Position numbers and translations under genes: made by a program. Source: Aromatoleum toluclasticum ATCC 700605 (GTDB lineage: Bacteria > Pseudomonadota > Gammaproteobacteria > Burkholderiales > Rhodocyclaceae). Taken from it: 64,000 nucleotides of DNA. The notes below the pieces were generated by a model. It saw nothing but the letters and a program-made list of their open reading frames with translations. It searched no databases and had not been told where the DNA came from. Of this stretch, positions 42,387-52,197 are shown in pieces (the stretch's first letter is position 1; each line of letters starts with the position of its first letter). The DNA lies in contig NZ_KB899509.1 of the NCBI RefSeq assembly GCF_000378245.1, positions 1-64,000 on the forward strand, written 5' to 3'.

Positions 42387-43343
42387 ATGAGCGAACACTG
42401 CGAACACTGTGACAATGGCGAAGAGCACGTGCACGAACACGAGAGCGGCCCGCTCGCCGAACTCGTGACCCTGCGCGACTGGCTGCGCTACGCTGTCACC
42501 CGCTTCAACCGCGCCGGCCTGTTCTTCGGCCACGGCTGCGCCGACGCCTACGACGAGGCCGTGTGGCTGCTGCTGCACACCCTGTCGCTACCCCTTGATC
42601 GACTGGAACCCTTCCTCGACGCCTGCATCACCGCCGACGAACGCGAAGCCCTGTTCGCAGTCATCGAGCGCCGCGCCGAAGAGCGCGTCCCGGCCGCCTA
42701 CCTCACCGGCGAGGCCTGGCTGGGCGATTTCCGCTTCCACGTCGACGAGCGCGTGATCGTGCCGCGCTCCTTCTTCGCGGAGATGCTCGAAAACGGCTTC
42801 GCGCCCTGGATCGAGGATGCAGACCGCGTCGACAGCGCGCTGGACCTGTGCACCGGCTCCGGCTGCCTGGCGATCCTGATGGCACACGCCTTCCCGAACG
42901 CCGACGTGGTCGGCGCCGACCTGTCCGACGATGCGCTAGAGGTGGCCCAACTCAACGTCGCCGAATACGGCCTCGAGAAGCAGGTCGAGCTTGTGAAGAG
43001 CGATGTGTTCGACGGTCTCGCCGGACGCCGTTTCGACCTCATCATCAGCAACCCGCCCTACGTCACCGCCGATTCGATGGAGACGCTGCCGGCCGAATAC
43101 CTCCACGAGCCGCGGATGGCACTGGCGGCAGGAGAGGACGGTCTCGACGTAGTGCGCCGCATCCTCGCGGAAGGGCGCACGCACCTCAATCCCGGTGGCG
43201 TGCTTGCCGTCGAAGTGGGGCATAATCGTCATATCGTGGAAGCGGCCTTCCCCGACCTGCCCTTCGTCTGGCTGTCTTCCAGCGGCGGCGACGACATGGT
43301 CTTCCTGCTGCGCGCCGAGGAACTGCCCGAAGCCCAGGCCTGA
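42387..43343 (+). CDS. prmB: Ribosomal protein L3 glutamine methyltransferase, with a His/Cys-rich N-terminal extension
   Basis: The 318-residue SAM-dependent methyltransferase has motif I LDLCTGSGCLAILMAHAFP and the catalytic NPPYV, typical of PrmB/HemK N5-glutamine methyltransferases; VPRSFFAEML is the PrmB-specific block. PrmB modifies Gln150 of L3. The first 20 residues, MSEHCEHCDNGEEHVHEHES, form an unusual Cys/His-rich stretch before the conserved domain, which could bind metal. It starts 11 bases after dapE. Confidence 0.92.
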   Translation: MSEHCEHCDNGEEHVHEHESGPLAELVTLRDWLRYAVTRFNRAGLFFGHGCADAYDEAVWLLLHTLSLPLDRLEPFLDACITADEREALFAVIERRAEERVPAAYLTGEAWLGDFRFHVDERVIVPRSFFAEMLENGFAPWIEDADRVDSALDLCTGSGCLAILMAHAFPNADVVGADLSDDALEVAQLNVAEYGLEKQVELVKSDVFDGLAGRRFDLIISNPPYVTADSMETLPAEYLHEPRMALAAGEDGLDVVRRILAEGRTHLNPGGVLAVEVGHNRHIVEAAFPDLPFVWLSSSGGDDMVFLLRAEELPEAQA

Positions 43344-43402
43344 AGCCCGCGGACGGCTTGAGCCGCCTGGCCACGACTCGTCCGGAATGCGGAGGCGGCG
43401 GC

Positions 43403-43861
43403 ATGGCTGGCGGCACGGTTGGCGGTAGTTTCGTACTGCTGGTGGAAGGAGACCCGGACCACGAGGCCCGGGCGCTCGCCTCACTGCGCGCGAGCGGTTT
43501 CGCCAACCGTATCGTCGTCGCGCGCGACGGCATCGAGGCCCTCGCATTCCTGTCCGGCGAAAACGATCACCCGAAGCCGGTGAGCCCGCCGGCCGTTGTC
43601 GTGCTCGATCCCGACCTTGCCCGGATCGACGGCCTCGAGGTGCTGCGCCGCATCCGGGCCGAGGTCAGGACCTCGCTGATACCGGTCGTGATGTTCGCCA
43701 AGTCCTGCACGGCTGAAGATATCCGCGAGGCCTACCGGCTCGGCGCCAACAGCTACGTCCGGAAACCGGTCGACGCACAGGAATTCGAGCGCGCGACCGC
43801 GCTGATCGCCCGCTACTGGCTCGGCCTGAACGAAGCCCCGGACGACACCACCCGCTTCTGA
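43403..43861 (+). CDS. Single-domain response regulator (Rcp1/CheY-like)
   Basis: The 152-residue product starts at ATG 43403 with GGAGG upstream. It is a receiver domain: acidic pair in LLVEGDPDHE, acceptor Asp in VVVLDPDLARIDGLEVLRRI, and Lys in NSYVRKPVD. No output domain is present. The broad loop after beta 3 and the C-terminal helix are typical of Rcp1-type receivers, which often pair with phytochrome or hybrid kinases. No kinase lies nearby. It ends 34 bp from convergent iscX. Confidence 0.85.
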   Translation: MAGGTVGGSFVLLVEGDPDHEARALASLRASGFANRIVVARDGIEALAFLSGENDHPKPVSPPAVVVLDPDLARIDGLEVLRRIRAEVRTSLIPVVMFAKSCTAEDIREAYRLGANSYVRKPVDAQEFERATALIARYWLGLNEAPDDTTRF

Positions 43862-43894
43862 AGCGGCGACGCGGGCCGGCGATTCCCTGGCCGT

Positions 43895-44089
43895 TCAGGC
43901 CACTTCGTCGATCCACGCCTGCTGGATGGCCTCCAGCACGCGCTCGCCGCAGTGCGCCGGATCGTCCTCGAACTCGGGAAGGGCCATCACCCAGTTCATC
44001 AGGTCGACAAAATTGACGCGCGTCGGGTCCGCCTCGGGAAACTTGTCCGCGAGCTGGATGGCGATCTCCTGAACCTCGGTCCACTTCAT
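43895..44089 (-). CDS. iscX: IscX (Fe-S assembly accessory protein)
   Basis: The 64-residue acidic protein ([31 protein letters not shown]) matches IscX throughout. It binds IscS and iron and modulates assembly. It is last in the isc operon and its ATG overlaps the fdx stop (TGATG). Confidence 0.95.
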   Translation of the reverse strand: MKWTEVQEIAIQLADKFPEADPTRVNFVDLMNWVMALPEFEDDPAHCGERVLEAIQQAWIDEVA

Positions 44090-44430
44090 CAGTGCTTCCC
44101 CTCCCGGGCCATGTTGATCGTGTAGCGGGGAATCTCGACCACCAGCGGCGTTTCCGCGACGACCGCCTGGCAGGAAAGCCGCGACTGCGACTCCAAGCCC
44201 CAGGCCTTGTCGAGGAGATCCTCTTCCTCTTCCTCGGCCTCGTTGAGCGACCCGAAGCCCTCGCGCACGATCACGTGGCAGGTCGTGCAGGCACAGGACT
44301 GCTCGCACGCGTGCTCGATCTCGATGCCGTTGTGCAGTAGCGCGTCGCAGATCGACGTACCCGGCTCCGCCTCGATAACCGTCCCGTCCGGACAGAGTTC
44401 CACGTGCGGCAATACGATGATCTGCGTCAT
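44089..44430 (-). CDS. fdx: ISC-type [2Fe-2S] ferredoxin
   Basis: The 113-residue adrenodoxin-type ferredoxin has ligands in [14 protein letters not shown] (three Cys) and LSCQAVV (fourth). It supplies electrons for cluster assembly. It overlaps hscA by 4 bases and iscX by 1, so it is coupled to both. The acidic [11 protein letters not shown] surface is typical. Confidence 0.96.
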   Translation of the reverse strand: MTQIIVLPHVELCPDGTVIEAEPGTSICDALLHNGIEIEHACEQSCACTTCHVIVREGFGSLNEAEEEEEDLLDKAWGLESQSRLSCQAVVAETPLVVEIPRYTINMAREGKH

Positions 44431-46295
44431 ACCTGAATCTCATCCACCTTGTGACCCGCCAGCGCCTGACGGATGCTCTTGTCCATGCGGCGGGCGGCAA
44501 ATTCGTTGGTCGCACGGGAGAGAGCTTCCGTGCTGCGCTTGATGGCACGCGGGTCATGACCCGCTGCGGTTTCACGGGCTTCGCCGATGGCCGCGTCGAT
44601 CGCCGCGCGCTCCTCCGCGCTCAGCAGATCGCCATCCTGCTCCAGCGCGACGAGAGTCGCCTCGATCACGCGGTCGGCCTCGACCTGCTGCTCGCGCAAC
44701 GCGCGCGCGTCGATATCCTCCGACGCGCGCTCGACGCCGTCGCGCAGCATGCCGGCGATCTCGTCATCCGTGAGGCCATAGGACGGCTTCACGAGCACGC
44801 TGGCCTCGACGCCCGACGACATCTCGCGGGCCGATACCGACAGCAGGCCATCGGCATCGACCTGGAAGGTCACGCGAATGCGCGCCGCACCGGCCGCCAT
44901 CGGCGGGATGCCGCGCAGCTCGAAGCGCGCCAGCGAACGGCAATCGGCGACGAGCTCACGCTCGCCCTGCACGACGTGGAAGGCCATGGCCGTCTGGCCG
45001 TCCTTGTAGGTCGTGAACTCCTGCGCGCGCGCGATCGGTAGGGTCGAATTGCGCGGCACGACCTTCTCCGTGAGCCCCCCCATCATCTCGAGTCCGAGCG
45101 ACAGCGGGATCACGTCGAGCAGCAGCCAGTCCTCCTCGTCCTTGCGGTTGCCCGCCAGCACGTTGGCCTGGATCGCCGCGCCGAGCGCGACGACCTTGTC
45201 CGGATCGAGGTTCGTCAGCGGCTCCTGACCGAAGAATTCGGCCACCGCGCGCTGTACGTGCGGCATGCGCGTGGCGCCGCCGACCATCACGACGCCCTTG
45301 ATGTCCTCGGGAGCGAGCCCCGCATCGCGCAGCACCTTGCGCATCGGCGCGACGGTCTTCTGCACGAGGTGCTTCGTCATGTCGGCGAACTGGTCGCGCG
45401 TGACGACGAGATCGACCTTTTCGCCGGATCCCAGCGCCGCCTTGATCGACGCCTCCTCGCACGCGGTCAGCAATTCCTTCGCCTCGCGCGCCTTCAGCAG
45501 CAGACGGCGGGCGTCTTCGCTCGACGGCGGATCGATCTCGCTCTGGTCCAGCGCCCAGCAGAACAGCCGGTGGTCGAAGTCGTCGCCACCGAGCGCCGCA
45601 TCGCCATTGGTCGCCAGCACCTCGAAGATGCCGCGGGAAAGCTTGAGAATGGACAGGTCGAAGGTGCCGCCGCCGAGGTCGTAAACCGCGTAGACGCCTT
45701 CGGCCGCGTTGTCGAGGCCGTATGCGACCGCCGCTGCGGTGGGTTCATTGAGCAGCCGCAGGACGTTGATGCCGGCGAGCTTCGCCGCATCCTTCGTCGC
45801 CTGGCGCTGCGCGTCGTCGAAATAGGCGGGCACGGTGATCACCGCGCCCGTGAGTTCCCCGGCGAGGCTCGCCTGCGCGCGCGCCGCCAGCACCTTGAGA
45901 ACCTCCGCCGAGACCTCCACGGGCGACTTCACGCCCTGCACGGTACGCAGGCGCAGCATCCCGCCCGCATCGACGAAGTCATAAGGCATCGATTCGATGT
46001 AGGCGACGTCCTTGAGGCCGCGCCCCATGAAGCGCTTCACCGAGATGATCGTGTTCCTGGGATCGGTCGCGTGGGCCACCGCCGCACTGCGGCCGACCTC
46101 GACCCGGCCGTCGGCATGGTATCGGACGATGGACGGAAGCATCGCGCGCCCTTCCTCATCGACGAGGCACACGGCGATGCCATTGCGCACCGTCGCAACG
46201 AGCGAGTTGGTCGTGCCGAGGTCTATGCCCACGGCCAGGCGGTGCTTGTGCGGCTCGGTCGACAGACCGGGTTCGGCGATTTGCAGAAGTGCCAT
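44427..46295 (-). CDS. hscA: Fe-S assembly chaperone HscA (Hsp70 family)
   Basis: The 622-residue Hsp70 has the ATPase signatures [27 protein letters not shown] and [15 protein letters not shown], and a substrate-binding domain with ending KVDEIQV. It acts with HscB on IscU, recognising its LPPVK motif, to release clusters to target proteins. The start overlaps the hscB stop. Confidence 0.97.
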   Translation of the reverse strand: MALLQIAEPGLSTEPHKHRLAVGIDLGTTNSLVATVRNGIAVCLVDEEGRAMLPSIVRYHADGRVEVGRSAAVAHATDPRNTIISVKRFMGRGLKDVAYIESMPYDFVDAGGMLRLRTVQGVKSPVEVSAEVLKVLAARAQASLAGELTGAVITVPAYFDDAQRQATKDAAKLAGINVLRLLNEPTAAAVAYGLDNAAEGVYAVYDLGGGTFDLSILKLSRGIFEVLATNGDAALGGDDFDHRLFCWALDQSEIDPPSSEDARRLLLKAREAKELLTACEEASIKAALGSGEKVDLVVTRDQFADMTKHLVQKTVAPMRKVLRDAGLAPEDIKGVVMVGGATRMPHVQRAVAEFFGQEPLTNLDPDKVVALGAAIQANVLAGNRKDEEDWLLLDVIPLSLGLEMMGGLTEKVVPRNSTLPIARAQEFTTYKDGQTAMAFHVVQGERELVADCRSLARFELRGIPPMAAGAARIRVTFQVDADGLLSVSAREMSSGVEASVLVKPSYGLTDDEIAGMLRDGVERASEDIDARALREQQVEADRVIEATLVALEQDGDLLSAEERAAIDAAIGEARETAAGHDPRAIKRSTEALSRATNEFAARRMDKSIRQALAGHKVDEIQV

Positions 46296-46828
46296 CAGCT
46301 CTCCAGCGCCTCGAGGGCGTCGTCGATCTCGTGTTGTAATTTTTCCATGAACATCAGCCGGCGCAGGGTTTCCGCGGCAGCGGAATAATCATGCTCGTCG
46401 TCGCACTGCCGGGCGAGCTCGTCGAACACCTCGCGCGAGTGCTGGCGCAGGCGCGTGTGAAGTTGCGCGAGTTCTTCCGCTTCACCCGCGGCCCGCGCCT
46501 CCTCGACCGCCTCGCGCCATTCCATCTGTTCCATCAGGAAGGCCGGCGACATCGCGGTGTTCGTGTGCAGCCCGGCGTCGACGCCCATCAGCTCGAGGAG
46601 GTAGGTGGCACGCGACAACGGCTTGCGCAGCGTGCGGAAGCCTTCATTCACCTGCGTCGCCCATTGCATCGACAGGCGCTTCTCGCTGTCGGGCAGATGT
46701 GCGAAACGGTCGGGATGCACGCGCCCCTGCAGATCATGATAGGCGAACTCGAGCGCCGCCTCGTCGATGCGAAACCGGCGGGGCAGCCCGAACAGCCCGA
46801 AGAAATCCTGCAGGAGGTCGATGCTCAT
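46295..46828 (-). CDS. hscB: Co-chaperone HscB
   Basis: The 177-residue J-protein has the HPD motif in [16 protein letters not shown] and the C-terminal three-helix IscU-binding domain. It brings IscU to HscA and stimulates its ATPase. Length close to E. coli HscB (171). Confidence 0.95.
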   Translation of the reverse strand: MSIDLLQDFFGLFGLPRRFRIDEAALEFAYHDLQGRVHPDRFAHLPDSEKRLSMQWATQVNEGFRTLRKPLSRATYLLELMGVDAGLHTNTAMSPAFLMEQMEWREAVEEARAAGEAEELAQLHTRLRQHSREVFDELARQCDDEHDYSAAAETLRRLMFMEKLQHEIDDALEALES

Positions 46829-46847
46829 CGGATCCGGATCGCGGGTT

Positions 46848-47171
46848 TCAGACGTTGAAGCTCTCGCCGCAGCCGCACGAGTCCTTGACGTTCGGGTTGT
46901 TGAACTTGAAGCCTTCGTTCAGGCCCTCGCGGACGAAATCGAGTTCGGTGCCATCCAGGTAGGCCAGGCTCTTCTGGTCGACGATAACCTTCACGCCGTT
47001 GCTCTCGAACACCACGTCGTCGTCATGCGTCTCGTCGACGAATTCGAGGCGGTAGGCCATACCCGAACAGCCCGAGGTGCGGACACCGAGACGGATACCG
47101 AGACCCTTGCCGCGCTTGGCGATGAAAGTCGAAACGTGCTTGGCTGCGCTCGTGCTGACAGTGACGCTCAT
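46848..47171 (-). CDS. iscA: A-type iron-sulfur carrier IscA
   Basis: The 107-residue protein has the three conserved Cys, in [13 protein letters not shown] and the C-terminal SCGCGESF. It carries [4Fe-4S] clusters or iron to targets. The start ATG follows GGAGGCGAAATC. It lies between iscU and hscB as usual. Confidence 0.96.
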   Translation of the reverse strand: MSVTVSTSAAKHVSTFIAKRGKGLGIRLGVRTSGCSGMAYRLEFVDETHDDDVVFESNGVKVIVDQKSLAYLDGTELDFVREGLNEGFKFNNPNVKDSCGCGESFNV

Positions 47172-47188
47172 GATTTCGCCTCCCGGTT

Positions 47189-47572
47189 TCAGCCTTCGTG
47201 TTTCTTTTTATAGTCTGCCACGGCCGCCTTGATGGCGTCCTCGGCGAGGATCGAACAATGGATCTTGACCGGCGGCAGCGCGAGCTCTTCGGCGATCTGC
47301 GTGTTCTTGATCTCGAGCGCCTGCTCGACCGTCTTGCCCTTGACCCATTCGGTCACCAGCGAGCTCGACGCGATCGCGGAACCACAGCCGTAAGTCTTGA
47401 ACTTGGCATCTTCGATGACGCCGTCCTTGCCCACCTTGATCTGCAGCTTCATCACGTCGCCACAGGCCGGTGCGCCGACCATGCCGGTGCCAACGCCTTC
47501 GTCTTCCTTCGAGAAGGCGCCGACGTTGCGGGGATTCTCGTAGTGATCGAGGACTTTTTCACTGTATGCCAT
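47189..47572 (-). CDS. iscU: Fe-S scaffold IscU
   Basis: The 127-residue scaffold has the three Cys in [22 protein letters not shown] and [12 protein letters not shown] plus Asp next to the first Cys, and the HscA-binding motif LPPVK. It receives sulfur from IscS and builds the [2Fe-2S] cluster. Highly conserved ([20 protein letters not shown]). Confidence 0.97.
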   Translation of the reverse strand: MAYSEKVLDHYENPRNVGAFSKEDEGVGTGMVGAPACGDVMKLQIKVGKDGVIEDAKFKTYGCGSAIASSSLVTEWVKGKTVEQALEIKNTQIAEELALPPVKIHCSILAEDAIKAAVADYKKKHEG

Positions 47573-47596
47573 TATCGTTCTCCTGTCTCGGGATGC

Positions 47597-48808
47597 TCAG
47601 TGGGCTGCCCACTGCACGGTATTCAGATCGACGCCTTCCTGCACCATTTCCCACAGCGGCGACAGTTCGCGCAGCTTGCCGATCTTCTTGTGCATGAGGT
47701 CGATGGTGTAGTCGATTTCCTCTTCGGTCGTGAAGCGGCCGATCGAGAAACGGATCGAGCTATGGGCGAGTTCGTCGTTGCGCCCGAGCGCGCGCAGCAC
47801 GTAGGACGGCTCCAGGCTCGCCGACGTACAGGCCGAACCGCTCGATACCGCGATGTCCTTGACTGCCATGATCATCGATTCGCCTTCGACATAGGCGAAG
47901 GAAATGTTGAGGTTGTGCGGCACGCGCTGCTCGAGATCGCCGTTCACATAGGTCGCATCGATGTCCTGCAGGCCCTTGAGCAGACGGTCGCGCAGCATGC
48001 GGACGCGTTCGTTCTCGACCTTCATCTCCTCGCGCGCGATGCGGAAGGCTTCACCCATGCCGACGATCTGGTGCGTCGCGAGGGTGCCCGAACGCAGGCC
48101 GCGTTCATGACCGCCGCCGTGCATCTGTGCCTCGAGGCGCGCACGCGGCTTGCGGCGCACGTACAGCGCGCCGATACCCTTCGGGCCGTAGGTCTTGTGC
48201 GCGGAGAAGGACATCAGATCGACCTTCAGCTTCTGCAGGTCGATATCGACCTTACCCGTCGCCTGCGCGGCATCGACGTGGAAAGTGATGCCCTTTTCGC
48301 GGCAGATCTCGCCGATCTCGGCGATCGGCTGGATCACGCCGACCTCGTTATTCACGAACATCACCGACACGAGGACCGTGTCCGGGCGTAGCGCGTCGCG
48401 GAACGCGGCCAGATCGATCAGGCCGTTCTCCTGCACGTCGAGATAGGTTGCCTCGAAGCCCTGACGCTCGAGTTCGCGGAAGGTGTCGAGCACGGCCTTG
48501 TGCTCGGTCTTGACCGTGATGATGTGCTTGCCCTTGCCCTTGTAGAACTGCGCGGCCCCCTTGATCGCAAGGTTGTTCGACTCGGTCGCGCCTGAAGTCC
48601 ACACGATTTCCTTGGGATCGGCATTCACCAGCGCCGCGACCTGCTCGCGCGCATCCTCGACCGCCTTCTCGGCTTCCCAGCCGTAGGCGTGCGAGCGGCT
48701 CGCCGGGTTGCCGAAATGCTCGGTGAGCCACGGGATCATCGCCTGCGCGACGCGCGGATCGACCGGCGTGGTAGCGGAATAGTCCAGGTAAATCGGAAAC
48801 TTCAGCAT
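47597..48808 (-). CDS. iscS: Cysteine desulfurase IscS
   Basis: The 403-residue group I desulfurase starts at the ATG at 48808 ([20 protein letters not shown]) with GGAGGAG upstream. The PLP Lys is in [14 protein letters not shown] and the mobile loop Cys in [21 protein letters not shown]. The length equals that of E. coli IscS (404). It supplies sulfur to IscU and tRNA thiolation. It follows a second, NifS-like desulfurase gene. Confidence 0.97.
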   Translation of the reverse strand: MLKFPIYLDYSATTPVDPRVAQAMIPWLTEHFGNPASRSHAYGWEAEKAVEDAREQVAALVNADPKEIVWTSGATESNNLAIKGAAQFYKGKGKHIITVKTEHKAVLDTFRELERQGFEATYLDVQENGLIDLAAFRDALRPDTVLVSVMFVNNEVGVIQPIAEIGEICREKGITFHVDAAQATGKVDIDLQKLKVDLMSFSAHKTYGPKGIGALYVRRKPRARLEAQMHGGGHERGLRSGTLATHQIVGMGEAFRIAREEMKVENERVRMLRDRLLKGLQDIDATYVNGDLEQRVPHNLNISFAYVEGESMIMAVKDIAVSSGSACTSASLEPSYVLRALGRNDELAHSSIRFSIGRFTTEEEIDYTIDLMHKKIGKLRELSPLWEMVQEGVDLNTVQWAAH

Positions 48809-48825
48809 CGGTACTCCTCCGTCGC

Positions 48826-49977
48826 TCATTGAACCGCCACGGCGGTCAGATTGTTCAATTCGCTCATCTGCTGCTCGAGGCAGGCCAGAAAATCGACTAC
48901 ATGCTTTTCCTGCGTATCGCGCCCCAGGCTGACGCGCACCGCACCGCGCGCCGTCTCGCGCTCGACGCCCATCGCCAGCAGGGTGTGCGACGGTTCCGGA
49001 TTCGCGCTCGAACACGCCGACCCGCTCGCACACGCAAACCCTGCGCGATCGAGCCGCGCCACCAGGGTCTCGCCATCCACGCCTTCGGCGGCGAAGAACA
49101 CGGTATTCGGCAGGCGCGGCACACCGGCCGAGAAAATCCGCATGCCGTGCGCTGCCAGCCCCGCTTCCAGCGTATCCCGCAGGCCGCACAAGCGTGCATT
49201 TTCTCCGGACACACGGGCCGCTGCCAACTCGCACGCGACGCCGAAGCCGACGATCGCGGCGACATTCTCCGTACCGGAGCGCAGACCGCGCTCCTGCCCG
49301 CCACCGGCGAGCAGCGGCGCCAACTCCAGCCGCTTGTCCACGATCAGGGCACCCGCCCCCAGCGGACCGCCAATCTTGTGCGCCGACAGCGTCATCGCAT
49401 TGACGCCCAGCGCACGGAAATCGACACCGATCTTGCCCAGCGCCTGCACCGCGTCGGTATGAAACCAGGCACCGGCTTCCTTCGCCTCGCGGGCGAGCGT
49501 CGCGACGTCCTGCAGCACGCCCGTCTCGTTGTTGGCGAGCATCACCGACACGAGCACCGGTTTCGCCGCCAGCACGGCCAGCCAGTCGGTGCGCTTGACC
49601 AGCCCCGCACGATCGACGGCGATTTCACGCACTGTCCAGTCGGCGCGCCGCAGCTGTTTCGCCGGTTCGCGCACGCAGGGATGCTCGATCGCGCTGATCG
49701 CGATCAGCCCCGGCTTCATCAGGCCCGCCGCACCCTTCACGAACAGGTTGTTCGCCTCGGTGCCGCCGCTAGTGAAAACCACTTCGGTCGCGTGGGCGCC
49801 GACTGCCGCAGCAACCCTCGCACGCGCCTCGTCTACCGCAGCACGCGCCTGCCGCCCGTATTCGTGCCGGCTCGACGCATTGCCGAAGCGGCTGCCGAGC
49901 CACGGCAGCATCGCCTCACGCACCGCCGGCTCAAGCGGCGCAGTGGAGTTCCAGTCGAGATAGACGGGGGCGAACAC
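48826..49977 (-). CDS. NifS/IscS-like cysteine desulfurase, second copy in the isc operon
   Basis: The 383-residue group I desulfurase starts with GTG at 49977 ([22 protein letters not shown]). The PLP Lys is in [15 protein letters not shown] and the loop Cys in [22 protein letters not shown]. It differs clearly from IscS (for example, DWNSTAP rather than DYSATTP; no [12 protein letters not shown]), so this is not a recent duplication. It is placed between iscR and iscS. It may supply sulfur for a separate purpose. The weak ribosome site and GTG suggest lower expression than IscS. Confidence 0.92.
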   Translation of the reverse strand: MFAPVYLDWNSTAPLEPAVREAMLPWLGSRFGNASSRHEYGRQARAAVDEARARVAAAVGAHATEVVFTSGGTEANNLFVKGAAGLMKPGLIAISAIEHPCVREPAKQLRRADWTVREIAVDRAGLVKRTDWLAVLAAKPVLVSVMLANNETGVLQDVATLAREAKEAGAWFHTDAVQALGKIGVDFRALGVNAMTLSAHKIGGPLGAGALIVDKRLELAPLLAGGGQERGLRSGTENVAAIVGFGVACELAAARVSGENARLCGLRDTLEAGLAAHGMRIFSAGVPRLPNTVFFAAEGVDGETLVARLDRAGFACASGSACSSANPEPSHTLLAMGVERETARGAVRVSLGRDTQEKHVVDFLACLEQQMSELNNLTAVAVQ

Positions 49978-49992
49978 GCTGGCACCGTTCCG

Positions 49993-50475
49993 TCAGGCCG
50001 CCGCAGCCTCGCGCATCGCGACCATCGCGCGCCGGCGCACGTCCTTGAGGACGCTCATGTCCGGATCGGGCTTGATCTCGCGATGGACCAGCGCATTCAG
50101 CGTCACCGAGTCGAGATACTCGTACATGCGCTTGTTGAGGTTGGCCCACAGGTCGTGGGTCAGGCAGCGATGTTCATCCTGACAGTTCTGCTTGCCGCCG
50201 CACTGAGTCGCATCGAGCGGCTCGTCCACCGCGACGATGATGTCGGCAACGGTGATGCGTCCCATGTCGCGCGCCAGCCGGTAGCCTCCGCCGGGACCAC
50301 GCACGCTGGTCACCAGCTTGTGGCGGCGCAGCTTGCCGAACAACTGCTCGAGATACGACAGGGAGATCTTCTGCCGGTCGGCGATGCCGGCCAGCGTCAC
50401 CGGCCCTTCGGCTTGGCGCGATGCCAGATCGATCATCGCGGTGACTGCAAAACGTCCTTTGGTGGTCAGTCTCAT
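49993..50475 (-). CDS. iscR: Fe-S cluster-sensing regulator IscR
   Basis: The 160-residue Rrf2-family regulator has an N-terminal winged helix (MRLTTKGRFAVTAMIDLA) and cluster ligands Cys92, Cys98 and Cys104 with His107, identical in number to E. coli IscR. With [2Fe-2S] bound it represses isc genes through type-1 sites. Two such sites are visible in its own promoter and one before cysE. Ribosome site AAGGAG. Confidence 0.97.
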   Translation of the reverse strand: MRLTTKGRFAVTAMIDLASRQAEGPVTLAGIADRQKISLSYLEQLFGKLRRHKLVTSVRGPGGGYRLARDMGRITVADIIVAVDEPLDATQCGGKQNCQDEHRCLTHDLWANLNKRMYEYLDSVTLNALVHREIKPDPDMSVLKDVRRRAMVAMREAAAA

Positions 50476-50515
50476 GTCGGAGCTCCTTCTGTCGCGGAGA
50501 TTCTCGCCCGGGGGA

Positions 50516-50540
50516 ATACCCGAACGTTTCGCTCAACTAT
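50516..50540 (-). promoter_or_regulatory. Type-1 IscR site, promoter-proximal copy
   Basis: Read on the minus strand, the half sites ATAGTTGA and TCGGGTAT flank the centre; 21 of 25 positions match the published E. coli type-1 consensus (ATASYYGACT, 5-base centre, AGTCRRSTAT). It covers the -10 and the start region of the iscR promoter, so binding should block transcription. Confidence 0.7.
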
Positions 50541-50564
50541 ACGGAGCCCGACAAAATCAGTCAA
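50536..50564 (-). promoter_or_regulatory. iscR-isc operon promoter
   Basis: TTGACT (50564-50559) and TATAGT (50541-50536) with a 17-bp spacer, five of six matches each to the sigma-70 consensus. The start of transcription should be near 50529, giving a leader of about 55 bases before iscR. Confidence 0.8.
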
Positions 50565-50568
50565 CTAA
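50544..50568 (-). promoter_or_regulatory. Type-1 IscR site, distal copy over the -35
   Basis: On the minus strand the left half TTAGTTGACT and right half GTCGGGCT give 20 to 21 of 25 matches to the type-1 consensus. It contains the -35 TTGACT and lies 3 bp from the proximal site (centres 28 bp apart), as with the tandem sites of the E. coli iscR promoter. Confidence 0.72.
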
Positions 50569-50579
50569 TCGGATGTCAC

Positions 50580-51347
50580 TCAATCAACCATCTTCGATAG
50601 GCGCTCTGCGTCGAATTCGTCGCTCTTCTCGATCGCTATGTCGAGGCTGAATCCGGCCTTCTCCAGACGCTCCACCAGCATCTGGATGCGACGGTCGGTC
50701 TCGACCGCGTGATCGAGCAGCCCGTGCAGGGCCTTGGTCAGCGGGTCGTCCATCTGCTTCGTCACGCCATAGGCGGAGAAGCCCATCTGCTCGGCCTTCT
50801 GCTCGCGCGCACGGTCCCGCGCATTATCCCGGTCCGGCTCGATGACGCGGGCCGGGTTGCCGACCGCGGTGGCCCCGACCGGCACCGGCTTGACGACCAC
50901 CGCGTTGGAGCCGACCCGTGCGCCGTCACCGACCGTGAAACCGCCGAGCACTTTGGCACCGGCGCCGATCACGACCCCATTGCCCAGCGTCGGATGGCGT
51001 TTCGTCCCGCGATACAGCGAAGTCCCCCCGAGCGTCACACCCTGATAGATCGTGCAGTCGTCCCCGATCTCGGCCGTCTCGCCAATGACGACGCCCATGC
51101 CGTGGTCGATGAAGACACGCCGGCCTATCGTCGCCCCCGGATGGATCTCGATGCCGGTGAGGAAACGGCCGACGTGGCTGACGAACCGCCCTACCCAATA
51201 GAAGCCGCGCTTCCACGCGCCGTGCGCGAAGCGGTGCAGGAACAGCGCATGCACGCCGGGATAACAGGTCAGCACTTCCCAGGTCGAGCGGGCGGCGGGG
51301 TCGCGTTCGCGAACGCTGGCCAGATCTTCGCGCAGACGTCTGAACAT
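50580..51347 (-). CDS. cysE: Serine O-acetyltransferase
   Basis: The 255-residue product starts at the ATG at 51347 ([21 protein letters not shown]). It has the left-handed beta-helix with the catalytic region [25 protein letters not shown] and GVTLGG, then a C-terminal tail. It makes O-acetylserine, the precursor of cysteine, the sulfur source for both assembly systems. It is co-directional with iscR and ends 105 bp before it. A type-1-like IscR site lies 31-55 bases upstream of its start. The C-terminal extension (about residues 180-255) is longer than in short CysE forms. Confidence 0.95.
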   Translation of the reverse strand: MFRRLREDLASVRERDPAARSTWEVLTCYPGVHALFLHRFAHGAWKRGFYWVGRFVSHVGRFLTGIEIHPGATIGRRVFIDHGMGVVIGETAEIGDDCTIYQGVTLGGTSLYRGTKRHPTLGNGVVIGAGAKVLGGFTVGDGARVGSNAVVVKPVPVGATAVGNPARVIEPDRDNARDRAREQKAEQMGFSAYGVTKQMDDPLTKALHGLLDHAVETDRRIQMLVERLEKAGFSLDIAIEKSDEFDAERLSKMVD

Positions 51348-51377
51348 GAGTGGTTTGCTCCGGTGTCTCGTTATTTT

Positions 51378-51402
51378 ATTTCCGAGTATTTTACTCAGCT
51401 TT
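51378..51402 (-). promoter_or_regulatory. Type-1-like IscR site upstream of cysE
   Basis: On the minus strand the halves AAAGCTGAGT and ACTCGGAAAT flank a 5-base A/T-rich centre; 20 of 25 positions match the type-1 consensus. It directly abuts a -10-like TAAAAT (51378-51373) and overlaps the last codons of trmJ. Binding would be expected to block cysE transcription. Confidence 0.5.
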
Positions 51403-52119
51403 GCGCTCAAGCGCACTAATGATGCCGCGGAGGATATTCACCTCCTCCTTCTCAAGCCTTATGCGGCCGAACAGGCGACGCACGCGCTGCAACAGGCGCT
51501 TCGGATTTGCCGGGTTATAGAAACCGCTGACCGTCATCGCCCGTTCCAGATGACGATGGAAACCTTCGATATCCTCGAACGCCGCCAAATCCGGGAGCGG
51601 CTCTGCGGGCGGGACAGGATCCAGCGCCGCCATGCGCAGCTCGTAACACAGCAACTGCACCGCGGCGCCGAGATTGAGCGACGAAAATGCGGGATTCGCT
51701 GGAATCGTCACAGGCGTCGAGCAGAGCCCGACCTCCTCGTTCGTGAGTCCGCTCGTTTCGTTGCCGAACACCAATGCGACCTCGCCCTTTTCGGCAAACG
51801 ACACCAGCTCCGGAGCCGCCTCGCGCGCATTGCGCACGGGCACGGAGCGCTCGCGCCGCCTTGCCGTGACGGCGGCGGACAGGATCGTGCCCTCGAGCGC
51901 CTCCTCCAGCGAACCGACCACCCGTGCGGTCGCGAGGAGGTCGCCGGCACCGGAAGCACGCGCCTCCGCAACCGGATCGGGGAAAGACGCTGGCTGGACC
52001 AGCACGAGCCGACCCAGCCCCATCGTCTTCATCGCGCGCGCAGCGGCGCCGATGTTGCCGGGATGGCTGGTACGGGAAAGTACGATGCGGACGCGGTCGA
52101 GCGCGATGGCTCCGTTCAT
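51391..52119 (-). CDS. trmJ: tRNA (cytidine/uridine-2'-O-)-methyltransferase TrmJ
   Basis: The 242-residue SPOUT-class methyltransferase has motif 1 [22 protein letters not shown], motif 2 [15 protein letters not shown] and motif 3 [18 protein letters not shown], as in TrmJ of E. coli, which methylates position 32 of tRNA. It diverges from suhB across a 78-bp gap, a usual arrangement in proteobacteria. No Shine-Dalgarno sequence precedes the ATG (A/T-rich TATTTTAAT instead). Confidence 0.93.
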   Translation of the reverse strand: MNGAIALDRVRIVLSRTSHPGNIGAAARAMKTMGLGRLVLVQPASFPDPVAEARASGAGDLLATARVVGSLEEALEGTILSAAVTARRRERSVPVRNAREAAPELVSFAEKGEVALVFGNETSGLTNEEVGLCSTPVTIPANPAFSSLNLGAAVQLLCYELRMAALDPVPPAEPLPDLAAFEDIEGFHRHLERAMTVSGFYNPANPKRLLQRVRRLFGRIRLEKEEVNILRGIISALERKAE

Positions 52120-52197
52120 ATTAAAATACTTCGTTTTATTGGAATTCTTTCGAGCGGGACGCTCTCCGGGCCCCCGACTCCAGCGAGACCGACGCGC

